Part shown: piece after piece, positions 39,793 to 48,443 of the stretch | How positions within the stretch are numbered: position 1 is the first letter of the stretch | How the letters are laid out: each line of letters opens with the position of its first letter | NCBI RefSeq assembly: GCF_021391535.1 | Contig: NZ_CP090066.1 | Coordinates: 3,485,501 to 3,549,500 of the forward strand | Reading direction: 5' to 3' | Source: Aurantimonas sp. HBX-1 | GTDB lineage: Bacteria > Pseudomonadota > Alphaproteobacteria > Rhizobiales > Rhizobiaceae | DNA length: 64,000 bases | Notes under the pieces: model-generated | The model's input: only the letters and a program-made list of their open reading frames with translations | Told to the model about the DNA's origin: nothing | Databases searched by the model: none | Program-made: the position numbers and the translations under genes

Positions 39793-39819
39793 CGATGGCC
39801 CTATCCCCAGGAAGCGTGA

Positions 39820-41127
39820 ATGGCGGCGATCGCAGTGTGGACAGGAAGGCTTAAGGGCAACCTAAACCTGATGCGCGACTACGCCTCGCTGCTGTCCGGC
39901 TCGGCCGGCCGGCTGGTGCTGTCGCTCGCCTATTTCGTCTGCGTCGCCAACGCGCTGTCGGTCGGCGATTTCGGCCTCTTCGCCACCGCCTCGGCCACCG
40001 GCATCGTGCTGTCGCGGATCGCCGGCTTCGGCTTCGTCTCGCCGCTCTACCGGGTGGCGACCGCGCGTTCGCGGCTGATCGGGGCCTACACGGCGGGTCT
40101 GCTGGCGGCCTTCGCCCTGTCGCTGCCGCTGGTCGCCATCGCGGCCGCCGGCTTCTACCTGTTCTTCTTCCATGGCGAGATGGGCATCGGCGCGTTCGCC
40201 GCGATCATCGCGGCCGAGGTGCTGTGCTGGCGCAGCCTGGAGATCGTCACCATCGTCAACAACGGCCTCGGGCGCTTCGCGCGCGGGGCGATCATCGTCA
40301 TCGCCGGCTCGGCGATCCGGGCGGCGGCGGCGGTGGGCTTCCTGCTCCTCGGCGGCGGCTCGCTGGCGACCTGGTCGCTGGCCTATCTCGGCGCCAACGC
40401 GGTCGCGGCGGTGCTCGCGGTGCTGTTCTACTATCCGCGCCAACCGCTGCGCTTTCGCCCGGAACTCTACCTCGCGCGCTGGCGCGACAGCGTCTCGGTC
40501 GCCGGGGCGGAAGTGATCTTCTATCTGCAGTCGGAACTCGACAAGCTGCTGGTGCTGTCGCTGGGCGGCCCGCAGGCGGCGGGCATCTACGCCATCCTGA
40601 TGCGGCTGATCGACCTGACGGCACTGCCGATCCGCGCCTTCAACACGATGATCGTGCAGCGCATGATGCGCAACCCGGCGCTGGTCGGCCGCTGGCCGGT
40701 GCGCTGGGGCGTCGAGGCGGGCGTCGCCGTGGTCTCGATCGCGGGCCTTGCCGCCCTCGGCGGCTTCCTCCACGTCTTCCCGACGGCGCTCGGCGACAAC
40801 GTCGCCGACGCCGCGCCGCTGGTCCTCGCCGCCCTCGCCGTGCCGGCGTTCCGCAACCTCATCGAATACGAGAGCGAGCTGCTCTACGCCCGCGGCCGAA
40901 CCACGCTGCGCGCGCTGATCCTGGCGATCGTCGGGCTGATCAAGGCGGGCTTTCTGGTGATGCTGTTGCGCACGGTCCCGACGGCCGAAGGCCTGGTGCT
41001 CGGGCTCAACGGGCTGTTCTTCGCGCTGTGGATCGTCTCGGCCGCGGCGACCTACGCGGCGCTGGACTGGTCGCGCCCGCCCCGGGCGAGGCGCGCCGTC
41101 ACGCCAGTCCCGCAGCCCGGCGAATGA
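39820..41127 (+). CDS. Polysaccharide flippase (Wzx/MOP family)
   Basis: A 435-residue membrane protein with about 12 membrane segments that probably flips lipid-linked repeat units across the inner membrane. The N-terminus LLSGSAGRLVLSLAYFVCVA and the loop LSVGDFGLFATASATGIVLS match the Wzx/PST transporter pattern (variants of GRxLG...YG). AGGAAG precedes ATG 39820. Its 3' end overlaps the convergent DUF6492 gene by 29 nt. Confidence 0.86.
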   Translation: MAAIAVWTGRLKGNLNLMRDYASLLSGSAGRLVLSLAYFVCVANALSVGDFGLFATASATGIVLSRIAGFGFVSPLYRVATARSRLIGAYTAGLLAAFALSLPLVAIAAAGFYLFFFHGEMGIGAFAAIIAAEVLCWRSLEIVTIVNNGLGRFARGAIIVIAGSAIRAAAAVGFLLLGGGSLATWSLAYLGANAVAAVLAVLFYYPRQPLRFRPELYLARWRDSVSVAGAEVIFYLQSELDKLLVLSLGGPQAAGIYAILMRLIDLTALPIRAFNTMIVQRMMRNPALVGRWPVRWGVEAGVAVVSIAGLAALGGFLHVFPTALGDNVADAAPLVLAALAVPAFRNLIEYESELLYARGRTTLRALILAIVGLIKAGFLVMLLRTVPTAEGLVLGLNGLFFALWIVSAAATYAALDWSRPPRARRAVTPVPQPGE

Positions 41128-41998
41128 GGCCGGGCTCGGTCCCGGTGAAGGACTGGATCCCCGCCGCCACCTGATGCGGCTCAAGCTGGCTGGCAAAATC
41201 CGTCAGCGCCTCGGCGCCGAGGGCCGCTCCCGTCCAGTACATGTGGCAGAGGTCGATATCGCCGGGCAGATGCCGGTCCGGCCGCCGCTCCAGCTCGTCG
41301 ACGAAGCGCCCGTAGAGCGTGCATTCGGACAGCGCGCGGGTAGCCGCCAGCGCCGCTGCCCAGGAACCGCCGGTCCGGTCCTCGATCCGGGCGAGCATGT
41401 CGCGGACGCTGTCGCTGCGCCAGGCGATCAGCGTGGCGATATAGACGGTGTCGGTTTCCTCGGGTTCCTCGATGCCGAGCAGCCGCCCCGCCTTGCGCGA
41501 CCACTTGCGATGCTCCTCGCGGGCGCCGGGCGCCAGCGTCGCCAGCGCGCCGGGCCGGCGGTAGAACCGCACCCTGCCGCCCTCCTCGAACCAGGCGACG
41601 TCGAACGGACGCAGGAACACCACGTCCGAATCGACCGAGACCATCACCGTCTCGTCCAGCGCCGCCGCCATGGCGATGCGGCGCAGCTGCTGCACATGCC
41701 AGCCGCGCAGCGGCGGGCCCTTCGGCGACAGCCAGAAGCGCCGGCGCCCGAGCGACAGCGGATCGGGAAACGGACGCAGCCAGGCGGGCAGGAGGTCGCG
41801 CTCGTCGACGATCTCGCGGCGCGGACCGGCAAGACTGCGGAACAGCGCCACGTCGCGCGCCTCGACCAGGATGAGGTGGCGCGTGTGGCCGGTGACCCGG
41901 CGATCGATGCTCTCGCAGAGCAGCCGGCATCGCTCGAAGTCGCCGCGATAGCTCGACGTTACGATGGCTGTCTGCAAGCTTCCTCCGACATCACCCAC
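41099..41998 (-). CDS. DUF6492-type putative glycosyltransferase
   Basis: A 299-residue soluble protein resembling the DUF6492 family found in polysaccharide loci. The N-terminus AIVTSSYRGDFERCRLLCES and the VSVDSDVVFLRPFD motif (DxD-like, about residue 125) suggest a GT-A-type nucleotide-sugar enzyme. GDIDLCHMYWTGAALG is near the C-terminus. The donor and acceptor are unknown. It overlaps the convergent flippase gene tail-to-tail and is the last gene of a minus-strand run of three. Confidence 0.72.
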   Translation of the reverse strand: MGDVGGSLQTAIVTSSYRGDFERCRLLCESIDRRVTGHTRHLILVEARDVALFRSLAGPRREIVDERDLLPAWLRPFPDPLSLGRRRFWLSPKGPPLRGWHVQQLRRIAMAAALDETVMVSVDSDVVFLRPFDVAWFEEGGRVRFYRRPGALATLAPGAREEHRKWSRKAGRLLGIEEPEETDTVYIATLIAWRSDSVRDMLARIEDRTGGSWAAALAATRALSECTLYGRFVDELERRPDRHLPGDIDLCHMYWTGAALGAEALTDFASQLEPHQVAAGIQSFTGTEPGLIRRAAGLA

Positions 41999-42007
41999 CG
42001 GCTGACG

Positions 42008-42790
42008 TCAGGCCGCGGTCCGATTCCGCCGCAACCTATCGCGCAAAATCTCCAGCAGAAAGAGCGGATTGCCGAGAATGTAGCGGCGCCACAGCCGGCC
42101 GGGCTCGAGCGCCAGCCGCCAGAGCCATTCGAGCCGCAGGGCGCGGACGGCCCGGGGCGCCCGCGCGACATTGCCGGCGAGGAAATCGAACAGCGCGCCG
42201 ACGCCGACGAACAGCCGGCCGTGGCGGGCGTCGAGATGCTCGGCGATGAACAGCTCCTGCGCCGGCACGCCCATCGCCACGAGCACGATGTCCGGCCGCT
42301 CGGCCGCCAGCGATGCCAGCACGGGCGCGCGGTCCGCGCCGAAATAGCCGTCGGAGACCGGGATATAGACATGCGCGGGAATCGAAGCGGCGAGCCTTTC
42401 CGCCGCCCGCTCCGCCACGCCGGGCGCCCCGCCGACCAGCGCGACCCGCAGCGGACCGCCCAGCCCGGCGAGCAGGCGCGGCACGAAATCCGTGCCGTTG
42501 AGGTTCTCGCGGAAGGCGGCGCCGTGGAGAACCCGACCCGCGATGTCGATCCCGACCCCGTCGGGAAGGACCAGGAACTGCGCCAACGCCTCCCGGTAGT
42601 GTGCATCGCGCCGGGCGAGATTGACGCAGTGGGCGTTGAGGAAGGCGAGACGCGTCGGGTGACCGGCGGCGAGCAGCGCGTCCAGCACCCCGATAACCGC
42701 TTCGCCGGTGGCGTCGGCGACCGCAATGCCGGCGAGGGTCCGGACCGGCAGGGCCTCCGGCGCCGATGCGGCCGAGCGCGGCGGCGTCAT
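42008..42790 (-). CDS. WecG/TagA/CpsF family glycosyltransferase
   Basis: A 260-residue GT26 enzyme. Family signatures are LNAHCVNLARRDAHYREAL, VLPDGVGIDIAGR, LNGTDFVPRLL and VALVGGAPGVAERAAERL, followed by DIVLVAMGVPAQELFI and FVGVGALFDFLAGNVARAPR. Such enzymes add the second sugar (for example N-acetylmannosaminuronate) to an undecaprenyl-linked sugar. It starts 5 nt after the GT1 gene stop. The enzyme that starts the repeat unit (ExoY/WecA type) is not in the window. Confidence 0.93.
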   Translation of the reverse strand: MTPPRSAASAPEALPVRTLAGIAVADATGEAVIGVLDALLAAGHPTRLAFLNAHCVNLARRDAHYREALAQFLVLPDGVGIDIAGRVLHGAAFRENLNGTDFVPRLLAGLGGPLRVALVGGAPGVAERAAERLAASIPAHVYIPVSDGYFGADRAPVLASLAAERPDIVLVAMGVPAQELFIAEHLDARHGRLFVGVGALFDFLAGNVARAPRAVRALRLEWLWRLALEPGRLWRRYILGNPLFLLEILRDRLRRNRTAA

Positions 42791-42795
42791 CGCCG

Positions 42796-44028
42796 TCAAC
42801 GCGGGTCTCCGGCGAGCGCCGGCCGGAGTCTCGCGCCCTCGCCGAACATCCGGCGCTCGAAGGCGAGGCCGCGGGAGAAATGCGCCAGTCCCGCCGCGAT
42901 GCCGGCGTCGAGCGCCTGCTGCTGCGAGGCGGCAAAGTCGCTTCCGTCGAGCCGGTTGCCGCCACCTTCCCGTTCCGCCGCGACGCGTGCGGCGAGCAAG
43001 GCGGCGAACGCCGCCGGGTCGTCCGCGACGTCGACATTGGCCGGCAGCGCCGCGACGCCCCGCAGGGCCTGCGGCGTTGCGACGGCCGGCATGCCTTCCT
43101 CGAAGGCCTCGATGGTCTTCAGCTGCACGCCGGTGCCGCCTTTGGTGGCGAGGGCCAGCACCCGCGAGGCGCGCACGAAGCGCTGCGCGTCGTCGACCCG
43201 GCCGAGAAACGCGATGTTCGAGGGCGTTGCGGGCGGCGGCCCGTCGAGCCGGCCGGCGATGGCGACCGTCATGTCGGACGGCAGCCGCGGCGCCACCTCC
43301 GCCAGGAACCAGTCGAGGCCGACCCGGTTCGGCGCCCAGCTCCATGTGCCGATCAGCCCGATGTCGTGATCGCGGCGGCCGTCGTCGGCGGTGCGGCCGT
43401 GGCCGACCGTCATCGCCAGCGGCACGCATTTCGGGTCGCCGGCAAGGCCGAGGCCGGCGCCATCCTCGGCGCTCAGCGTATGCACCACGGCCGCCTCGCG
43501 GCAGAGCCGCGCCTCCGCCCGCTTCAGCAGTGCCGCCTCGCGGCGGTAGAGCAGGCGCGTAGCGCGGTTGCCGGCATTGGCGGCGTTTTCCTCGGCCGAG
43601 CGGTGCTCGACATTGTGTGCGACGAAGATTGCCGGAAACGCCGTCAGGAAGGGATAGGCCGTCGGCATCTGCAGCGAGTTGAGGACGAGCCCGTCGAACG
43701 GCCCGGCCTCGGCAAGGCGCGCCAGGAGATGCCGCCGCGACAGGCCGGCCAGCTTGGCGGCCGTCACCGGCAGCCCCCTGGCGATGGCGGAGGCCAGCCA
43801 CCGCGCCTTCTGCACCCTTCCCGCCCCGGCATTCTCCAGCGCGATGTCGCCGAGGCAGATCGAGCCCGCCGGCACCGCCGTCCCGCCCCTGTCGTGCCGG
43901 CGGAAGCCCGCAAGGCTCAGCCTGACGCCCTGGCGCCGGTACGCCGCGATGATCGCGCGATTGGCGAGCTCGAAACCCGTCGTCGGGTTCTCCGACGGCA
44001 GTAGCGATGAAACGAACAGAAGATGCAC
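42796..44028 (-). CDS. GT-B glycosyltransferase (group 1)
   Basis: A 410-residue retaining-type transferase with two Rossmann domains. The N-terminal domain starts VHLLFVSSLLPSENPTTGFE and includes IFVAHNVEHRSAEENA. The C-terminal domain has IGLIGTWSWAPNRVGLDWFL and the EX7E-like GTGVQLKTIEAFEEGMPAVA. GTG 44028 was preferred because it starts directly at the first beta-strand; an ATG at 44151 would add 41 Arg-rich residues of poor quality. It is divergent from the GT2 gene. Confidence 0.88.
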   Translation of the reverse strand: MHLLFVSSLLPSENPTTGFELANRAIIAAYRRQGVRLSLAGFRRHDRGGTAVPAGSICLGDIALENAGAGRVQKARWLASAIARGLPVTAAKLAGLSRRHLLARLAEAGPFDGLVLNSLQMPTAYPFLTAFPAIFVAHNVEHRSAEENAANAGNRATRLLYRREAALLKRAEARLCREAAVVHTLSAEDGAGLGLAGDPKCVPLAMTVGHGRTADDGRRDHDIGLIGTWSWAPNRVGLDWFLAEVAPRLPSDMTVAIAGRLDGPPPATPSNIAFLGRVDDAQRFVRASRVLALATKGGTGVQLKTIEAFEEGMPAVATPQALRGVAALPANVDVADDPAAFAALLAARVAAEREGGGNRLDGSDFAASQQQALDAGIAAGLAHFSRGLAFERRMFGEGARLRPALAGDPR

Positions 44029-44209
44029 AGCCCTATCCAGCCCGGTTCGCCTCGGATCCCGCGCAGCATCGCAGCCTGAGATTGCGATTGCCCTAATCCG
44101 GCCCTGCAAATACCCGTAAAGAGACCGGCGTGCCGGCCAAATCGGCGGCATGAGCGCCGATTGCGTCCTTCAGGCGATGGTTTCTTCACCTTCTTCTGTT
44201 GTTGATCGG

Positions 44210-44221
44210 GGACGATCGTCC
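44210..44221. promoter_or_regulatory. Perfect palindrome in the divergent glycosyltransferase promoter region
   Basis: GGACGATCGTCC is a 12-bp perfect palindrome in the 208-nt gap between the divergent GT1 and GT2 genes, 16 nt before the chosen GT2 start. It could be a regulator site, or only chance. Confidence 0.25.
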
Positions 44222-44236
44222 ATCACCGGTGCCCGA

Positions 44237-45217
44237 ATGAACGAAGCCGTCAGCATCGAACGCGTGTCTCCCGGCCTTTCCGGCGAGGGGTTCGACGTGG
44301 TGGTGACGCTGCCGACCTTCCGGCGGCCGGAGCATCTCCTGCGCACGCTGGCGTCGCTTCAGGCCCAGGAGACGTCGCACCGCTTCGCGGTGATCGTCAT
44401 CGAGAACGACGACGAGGGCGGCGAAGGCCGCCGTGCCGCCGATCCGCTGTTTGCCGGCGGCGCGCTCGCCGGGCTGGTCATCACCGCGCATGCGCGCGGC
44501 AACTGCTCGGCCTACAATGCCGGCTGGGCAACGGCACTCGAGCGCTTTCCGTCGATGCGCTACCTCGCCGTGATCGACGACGACGAACTGGCCGGTCCCG
44601 ACTGGCTGGAGCGGCTCGTGGCGACGGCGGAGTGCCTGCCGGCCGACATCGTCGGCGGCCCGCAGATCCCGGTCTTCGAGAAGCAGGCCGGCCGCGGGGT
44701 GCTGAGGCACCCGGTGTTCGTGCCGCACTACGCGGTCACCGGTCCCGTGCCGATCCTCTACTCCTCCGGCAACGTGCTGATCCGCCGCGCGGTGCTGGAG
44801 ACGATGGGCGCGCCCTTCCTCGACACCGCCTTCAACTTCATCGGCGGCGGCGACAGCGACTTCTATTCGCGCTGCCGGGAGCGCGGCTTCAGCTTCGGCT
44901 GGTGCGCCGAGGCGCCGGTCCACGAGACCACGCCGCCGCGCCGGATGGAATTCTCCTGGCTCAACGCCCGCGGCATGCGCAACGGCGCACTGTCCTCGAT
45001 CATCGAGCGCCGTCGGCAGGGCGGCCGCCGCGGCAGCGTCCGGCGCCTCGCCAAGAGCGCCGCCCTGCTCGCCGCCTCGCCGTTCCGGTCGGCGGCGCTC
45101 GCGGCACGGACCGGCTCGGCCGTCGCCGGCCTCTATCCGATGCAGGTGGCGATCGGCCGCCTGCTCGCGGAATTCGGGATCGTCAATGAGCAATATCGCC
45201 GTCCCGACCAGAACTGA
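44237..45217 (+). CDS. Family 2 glycosyltransferase
   Basis: A 326-residue GT-A transferase. The donor domain starts FDVVVTLPTFRRPEHLLRTL, and the DxD motif is MRYLAVIDDDELAGPDW. The acceptor part has SSGNVLIRRAVLE and IGGGDSDFYSRCRERGFSFG. The C-terminus is basic. ATG 44237 is the best guess but lacks a ribosome site; in-frame ATGs at 44150 and 44177 are alternatives. The next gene begins inside its end (32-nt overlap). Confidence 0.86.
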   Translation: MNEAVSIERVSPGLSGEGFDVVVTLPTFRRPEHLLRTLASLQAQETSHRFAVIVIENDDEGGEGRRAADPLFAGGALAGLVITAHARGNCSAYNAGWATALERFPSMRYLAVIDDDELAGPDWLERLVATAECLPADIVGGPQIPVFEKQAGRGVLRHPVFVPHYAVTGPVPILYSSGNVLIRRAVLETMGAPFLDTAFNFIGGGDSDFYSRCRERGFSFGWCAEAPVHETTPPRRMEFSWLNARGMRNGALSSIIERRRQGGRRGSVRRLAKSAALLAASPFRSAALAARTGSAVAGLYPMQVAIGRLLAEFGIVNEQYRRPDQN

Positions 45218-46493
45218 CGCGGCCCGCGATCCAGCCGGCTCGTGGCTGCTCGACGCCACGCGCCTCGTCCTCGGCGCCGGCCTGCTGACGCTGCTGCTGA
45301 TGACGTTCTCGCCCTTCGAGTTGTCGTTCGAGGGCAATCGCAACGCCGGCGACATCGTCAACCAGCTCGGCTATTCCTCGCTGGCGGCGCTGGCGCTGGC
45401 CGGGCACGTAATGTTCACCGACCGGAGAGTGGCGCTGTCGCTGCTGCGGCCGGCCTGGCTGCTGATGGCTGCATGGCTGGTCGTCGCCGCGCTCTACGCC
45501 TACAGCCCGCAGAACGCGCTGCGGACGGCGGCCTTCACCGTCCTTGCGATGATCGCCGCCACGGGCGCGCTGTCGCTGCCGCGCGACGCGCGCTCCTTCC
45601 GCATCTGCCTCGCCATCGCGGCGCTCGCCGTGCTCGGCCTCTCCTATGCCGGCATCGTCCTGATGCCTGGCGCCGCCATCCACGATGGCGGCGGGACGGA
45701 GCCGCAGCATGCGGGCCTCTGGCGCGGCATCTACAGCCACAAGAACGTCGCCGGCGCGGTGATGGGCGCCCTGTTCTTCTGCGGGCTCTATCTGTTCCGG
45801 GCCGGCCAGCGGTGGACCGGACTGCTGGTGACCGGCCTGTCGCTGCTGTTCGTCCTCAACACCGGCTCGAAGACCGCGACGGCGCTGCTGCCGACGGTCG
45901 CCTGCCTGGTGATCTTCCTCAGGCTGTCCGGCGGCAGGCTGCTGCCGGCGCTGGCGGTGGGCGCCGCCGTGGCCGCCATGGGCCTTTTGACGCTGGGAAC
46001 GGTCTTGTCGCCGACCCTCGATTCGCTGCTCCAGGCGATCCTGCCCGGCACCACCTTCACCGGCCGGACCGATCTCTGGCGCTTCGCGCTCGAGCTGTTC
46101 CAGGGGCGGGAATGGACCGGCTTCGGGCTGAATTCCTTCTGGCAGACGAACGTCGCCTATGGGGCAGAGCGCAATTTCGAACTGGCCTGGGACCCGCGCT
46201 CCAGCCCCAACGGCCACAACGGCTTCCTCGACGTGGCGCTGGCGACCGGCTGGCCCGGCCTCTGCCTCGCCGTGCTGGTGCTGGTGCTCCTGCCGCTGCG
46301 CGACTACGTCCGGATCGGCGGCGGGCCGGAAGACCAGCGACTGGCCGACCTGTTCCTGATGATCCTCGCCTTCCTGCTGCTCAACTCGTTCCTGGAGAGC
46401 TTCCTGTTCGAGCGCGCGAACCCGATCTGGATGATCCTGTGGATCGCCGTCGCCGGGCTGCGCCTGCTGTCCTGCCACAGGCTGCAGCGATGA
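45186..46493 (+). CDS. O-antigen polymerase/ligase-like membrane protein (ExoQ/Wzy type)
   Basis: A 435-residue membrane protein with about 11 membrane segments and a large periplasmic loop between about residues 320 and 350. The motif GIYSHKNVAGAVMGALFFCG and the loop ending SSPNGHNGFLDVALATGWPGL are typical of Wzy_C/ExoQ proteins, which polymerise lipid-linked repeat units. It overlaps the GT2 gene by 32 nt and stops 5 nt short of the convergent acyltransferase gene. Confidence 0.88.
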   Translation: MSNIAVPTRTDAARDPAGSWLLDATRLVLGAGLLTLLLMTFSPFELSFEGNRNAGDIVNQLGYSSLAALALAGHVMFTDRRVALSLLRPAWLLMAAWLVVAALYAYSPQNALRTAAFTVLAMIAATGALSLPRDARSFRICLAIAALAVLGLSYAGIVLMPGAAIHDGGGTEPQHAGLWRGIYSHKNVAGAVMGALFFCGLYLFRAGQRWTGLLVTGLSLLFVLNTGSKTATALLPTVACLVIFLRLSGGRLLPALAVGAAVAAMGLLTLGTVLSPTLDSLLQAILPGTTFTGRTDLWRFALELFQGREWTGFGLNSFWQTNVAYGAERNFELAWDPRSSPNGHNGFLDVALATGWPGLCLAVLVLVLLPLRDYVRIGGGPEDQRLADLFLMILAFLLLNSFLESFLFERANPIWMILWIAVAGLRLLSCHRLQR

Positions 46494-46498
46494 GGCGC

Positions 46499-47713
46499 TC
46501 AGTCGGCGGCTGACAGGCCGGCGCGGCCGGAGAGCGTGCGCTCCACCCGCGCTGCGCGGGCCCGCCTCTCGCGCAGGCGCCGGCCGAGCGCCATGCCCGG
46601 CCGCTCGACGAAGCGCCAGGTGAGTGCGCTGAAGACCAGGGTGCCGCCGACGATCAGGCAGAGCGCCAGCAATGCCTGGCCCTCGCTCGCGCCGAGCAGG
46701 CGCTTGCCGTCGACGCCGGTCGAGAAGATCGACCAGCCGGTCTTGCCGGCCACCACGGTGGCGACGTTCTCGACGCGCGAGATGACGAAGGCGTGGGTGA
46801 GATAGACCGAGTAGGAGACGAGGCCGAGATAGGTCGCGGGCCGCGACCGCAGCAGGCGGCTGACCAGTCCGCCCTCGTGGGCGAAGACGTAAAGCGCGAA
46901 GGCGAAGACGAAGGGCGCGGCCAGCGACAGGATGGTGCCGCCCAGCGCCGTGACGAACACCGCGACCATCGTCACGGCGGCAAGCTCCGTCAGCGTCCAG
47001 ACGAGGCGCTGGTCGGCCGGCACGACCGGCTCGCTACGCGGCCAGAGCACCAGCCGGACGATGGCGCCGAGCGAGAAGCCGACCAGGCAGCGCAGCCAGC
47101 CGTAGCCCACCGTCGTGTCGATGGTCCCCTCCGCAGCGCCGATGACGACGATGCCGGCGACGATGCAGACCGCCATCAGCGGCAGCAGCGCGCGCGGCGC
47201 CGTGACCACCACCAGCGCGAACAGGCCGTAGGCGAGGAGTTCGGCCGAGATGCTCCAGCTCGGATAGTTCCAACCGAGCGTGTCGAGGACCCCGAAGGAA
47301 TGCGTCATCAGGAGATTGTGGACGAGCGCCACCGGCCCGTTGCCGGCCTGGAACGCTTCGCCGGGACCGCGGGTGAGATACAGGAACAGCTCGAACCCGA
47401 CGAACAGCGCCAGCATGAAGAGGTGCAGCGGATAGACCCGGAACAGGCGGCCGCGCAGGAAATCGAACCCGTTCCGCTTGTCCCGGAGGCTGTCGTGGAA
47501 GGCGTGCGCGATGACGAAGCCGGAGAGGACGAAGAAGAAGTCGACGAACAGGAAGCCGTGGCGGAAGAAGCTCGACGCGTAGACCGCGCCCGAGACCGGG
47601 GCATGGAACAGCACCACCAGGAGGGCGCAGATGCCCCGCAACCCGTCGAGCGCCTGGAACCGCGCGGCCGTCGGGCGGAGCTGGCCTTCGAAACCACCGC
47701 GTTCGTCCTGCAT
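46499..47713 (-). CDS. Acyltransferase 3 family protein (polysaccharide O-acyltransferase)
   Basis: A 404-residue inner-membrane acyltransferase with about 10 membrane segments. The family start FQALDGLRGICALLVVLFH has the catalytic His, and FFFVLSGFVIAHAF and SYPSVYLTHAF-like SYSVYLTHAFVIS follow. Related proteins add acetyl or other acyl groups to exopolysaccharide, such as OafA and ExoZ. It closes the EPS locus on the minus strand. Confidence 0.9.
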   Translation of the reverse strand: MQDERGGFEGQLRPTAARFQALDGLRGICALLVVLFHAPVSGAVYASSFFRHGFLFVDFFFVLSGFVIAHAFHDSLRDKRNGFDFLRGRLFRVYPLHLFMLALFVGFELFLYLTRGPGEAFQAGNGPVALVHNLLMTHSFGVLDTLGWNYPSWSISAELLAYGLFALVVVTAPRALLPLMAVCIVAGIVVIGAAEGTIDTTVGYGWLRCLVGFSLGAIVRLVLWPRSEPVVPADQRLVWTLTELAAVTMVAVFVTALGGTILSLAAPFVFAFALYVFAHEGGLVSRLLRSRPATYLGLVSYSVYLTHAFVISRVENVATVVAGKTGWSIFSTGVDGKRLLGASEGQALLALCLIVGGTLVFSALTWRFVERPGMALGRRLRERRARAARVERTLSGRAGLSAAD

Positions 47714-47915
47714 CTGAACTCGTCCCGCAATCGCTTCGTCTCGTCGCCCGCGACGATAGACGCAAAGGGTTAACGCCCGCTCATGCGCCGCTCGCAGGGG
47801 CGGCAGACGCGACCGCTTGCCCGGGTTGCGTTGTTATCGCCGCCGGCTGCTCTATGTGCGGCGCGTCATGCTGACACGGGGCGGTTCGCCCCCAGGAAAC
47901 GGATAGCCGCGCGAC

Positions 47916-48383
47916 ATGGACCAATTGCGCCTTCTCGCCGTCGACGCCGACGACCTTGCGATCATCTCGGCGCATTGCCAGGACGCCGTCGTCAAGCTGA
48001 AGGATTGCCACTTCCGCGCCCACACCGGGCAGTTCGTCATGGAGATGAATCGCTTCGTCTGGGAGGCCGCGCGGGAGCGCAAGCGCTTCCGGGTGTTCGC
48101 AAGGTCCAGCTACGAGCGCCGGCGGGCGGTCATGCATTTCGACCGGGTGCGGCAGGTGCAGCGGCTCAATCTCGATCTGGCGGCGAGCGACCAGGTGCTG
48201 GTGCTCCTCGCCATCCGCTTCACCGAGACGACGGCGCCGTCAGGGACCGTCGAGCTTGTCTTTGCCGGCGGCTCCGCGATAAGGCTGGACGTCGAGGTGA
48301 TCGAGGCGCAGCTCGCCGATATCGGCGGCTCCTGGAGCACCGACGCCCGCCCGGATCACGATCGTCCCGACCCCGACGCCTGA
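47916..48383 (+). CDS. DUF2948 family protein
   Basis: A 155-residue soluble protein matching the DUF2948 family, which is nearly confined to alphaproteobacteria. Recognisable parts are LLAVDADDLAIISAHCQDAV, MEMNRFVWEAARE and LDLAASDQVLVLLAIRF. Its function is unknown. AGGAAACGG lies upstream. It is 60 nt before hisD, an order seen across Rhizobiales where murA usually precedes it; murA is absent here. Confidence 0.88.
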   Translation: MDQLRLLAVDADDLAIISAHCQDAVVKLKDCHFRAHTGQFVMEMNRFVWEAARERKRFRVFARSSYERRRAVMHFDRVRQVQRLNLDLAASDQVLVLLAIRFTETTAPSGTVELVFAGGSAIRLDVEVIEAQLADIGGSWSTDARPDHDRPDPDA

Positions 48384-48443
48384 GGCGCGGACCGTCGCGC
48401 GACGCCGTCGCGACGGGCGACAGAGGAGAGAGGGGTTGCCGCG

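Noticed and set aside
44029..44151. A 41-residue N-terminal extension of the GT-B enzyme
   Set aside because: It is Arg-rich, without fold features, and would overlap the divergent promoter region.
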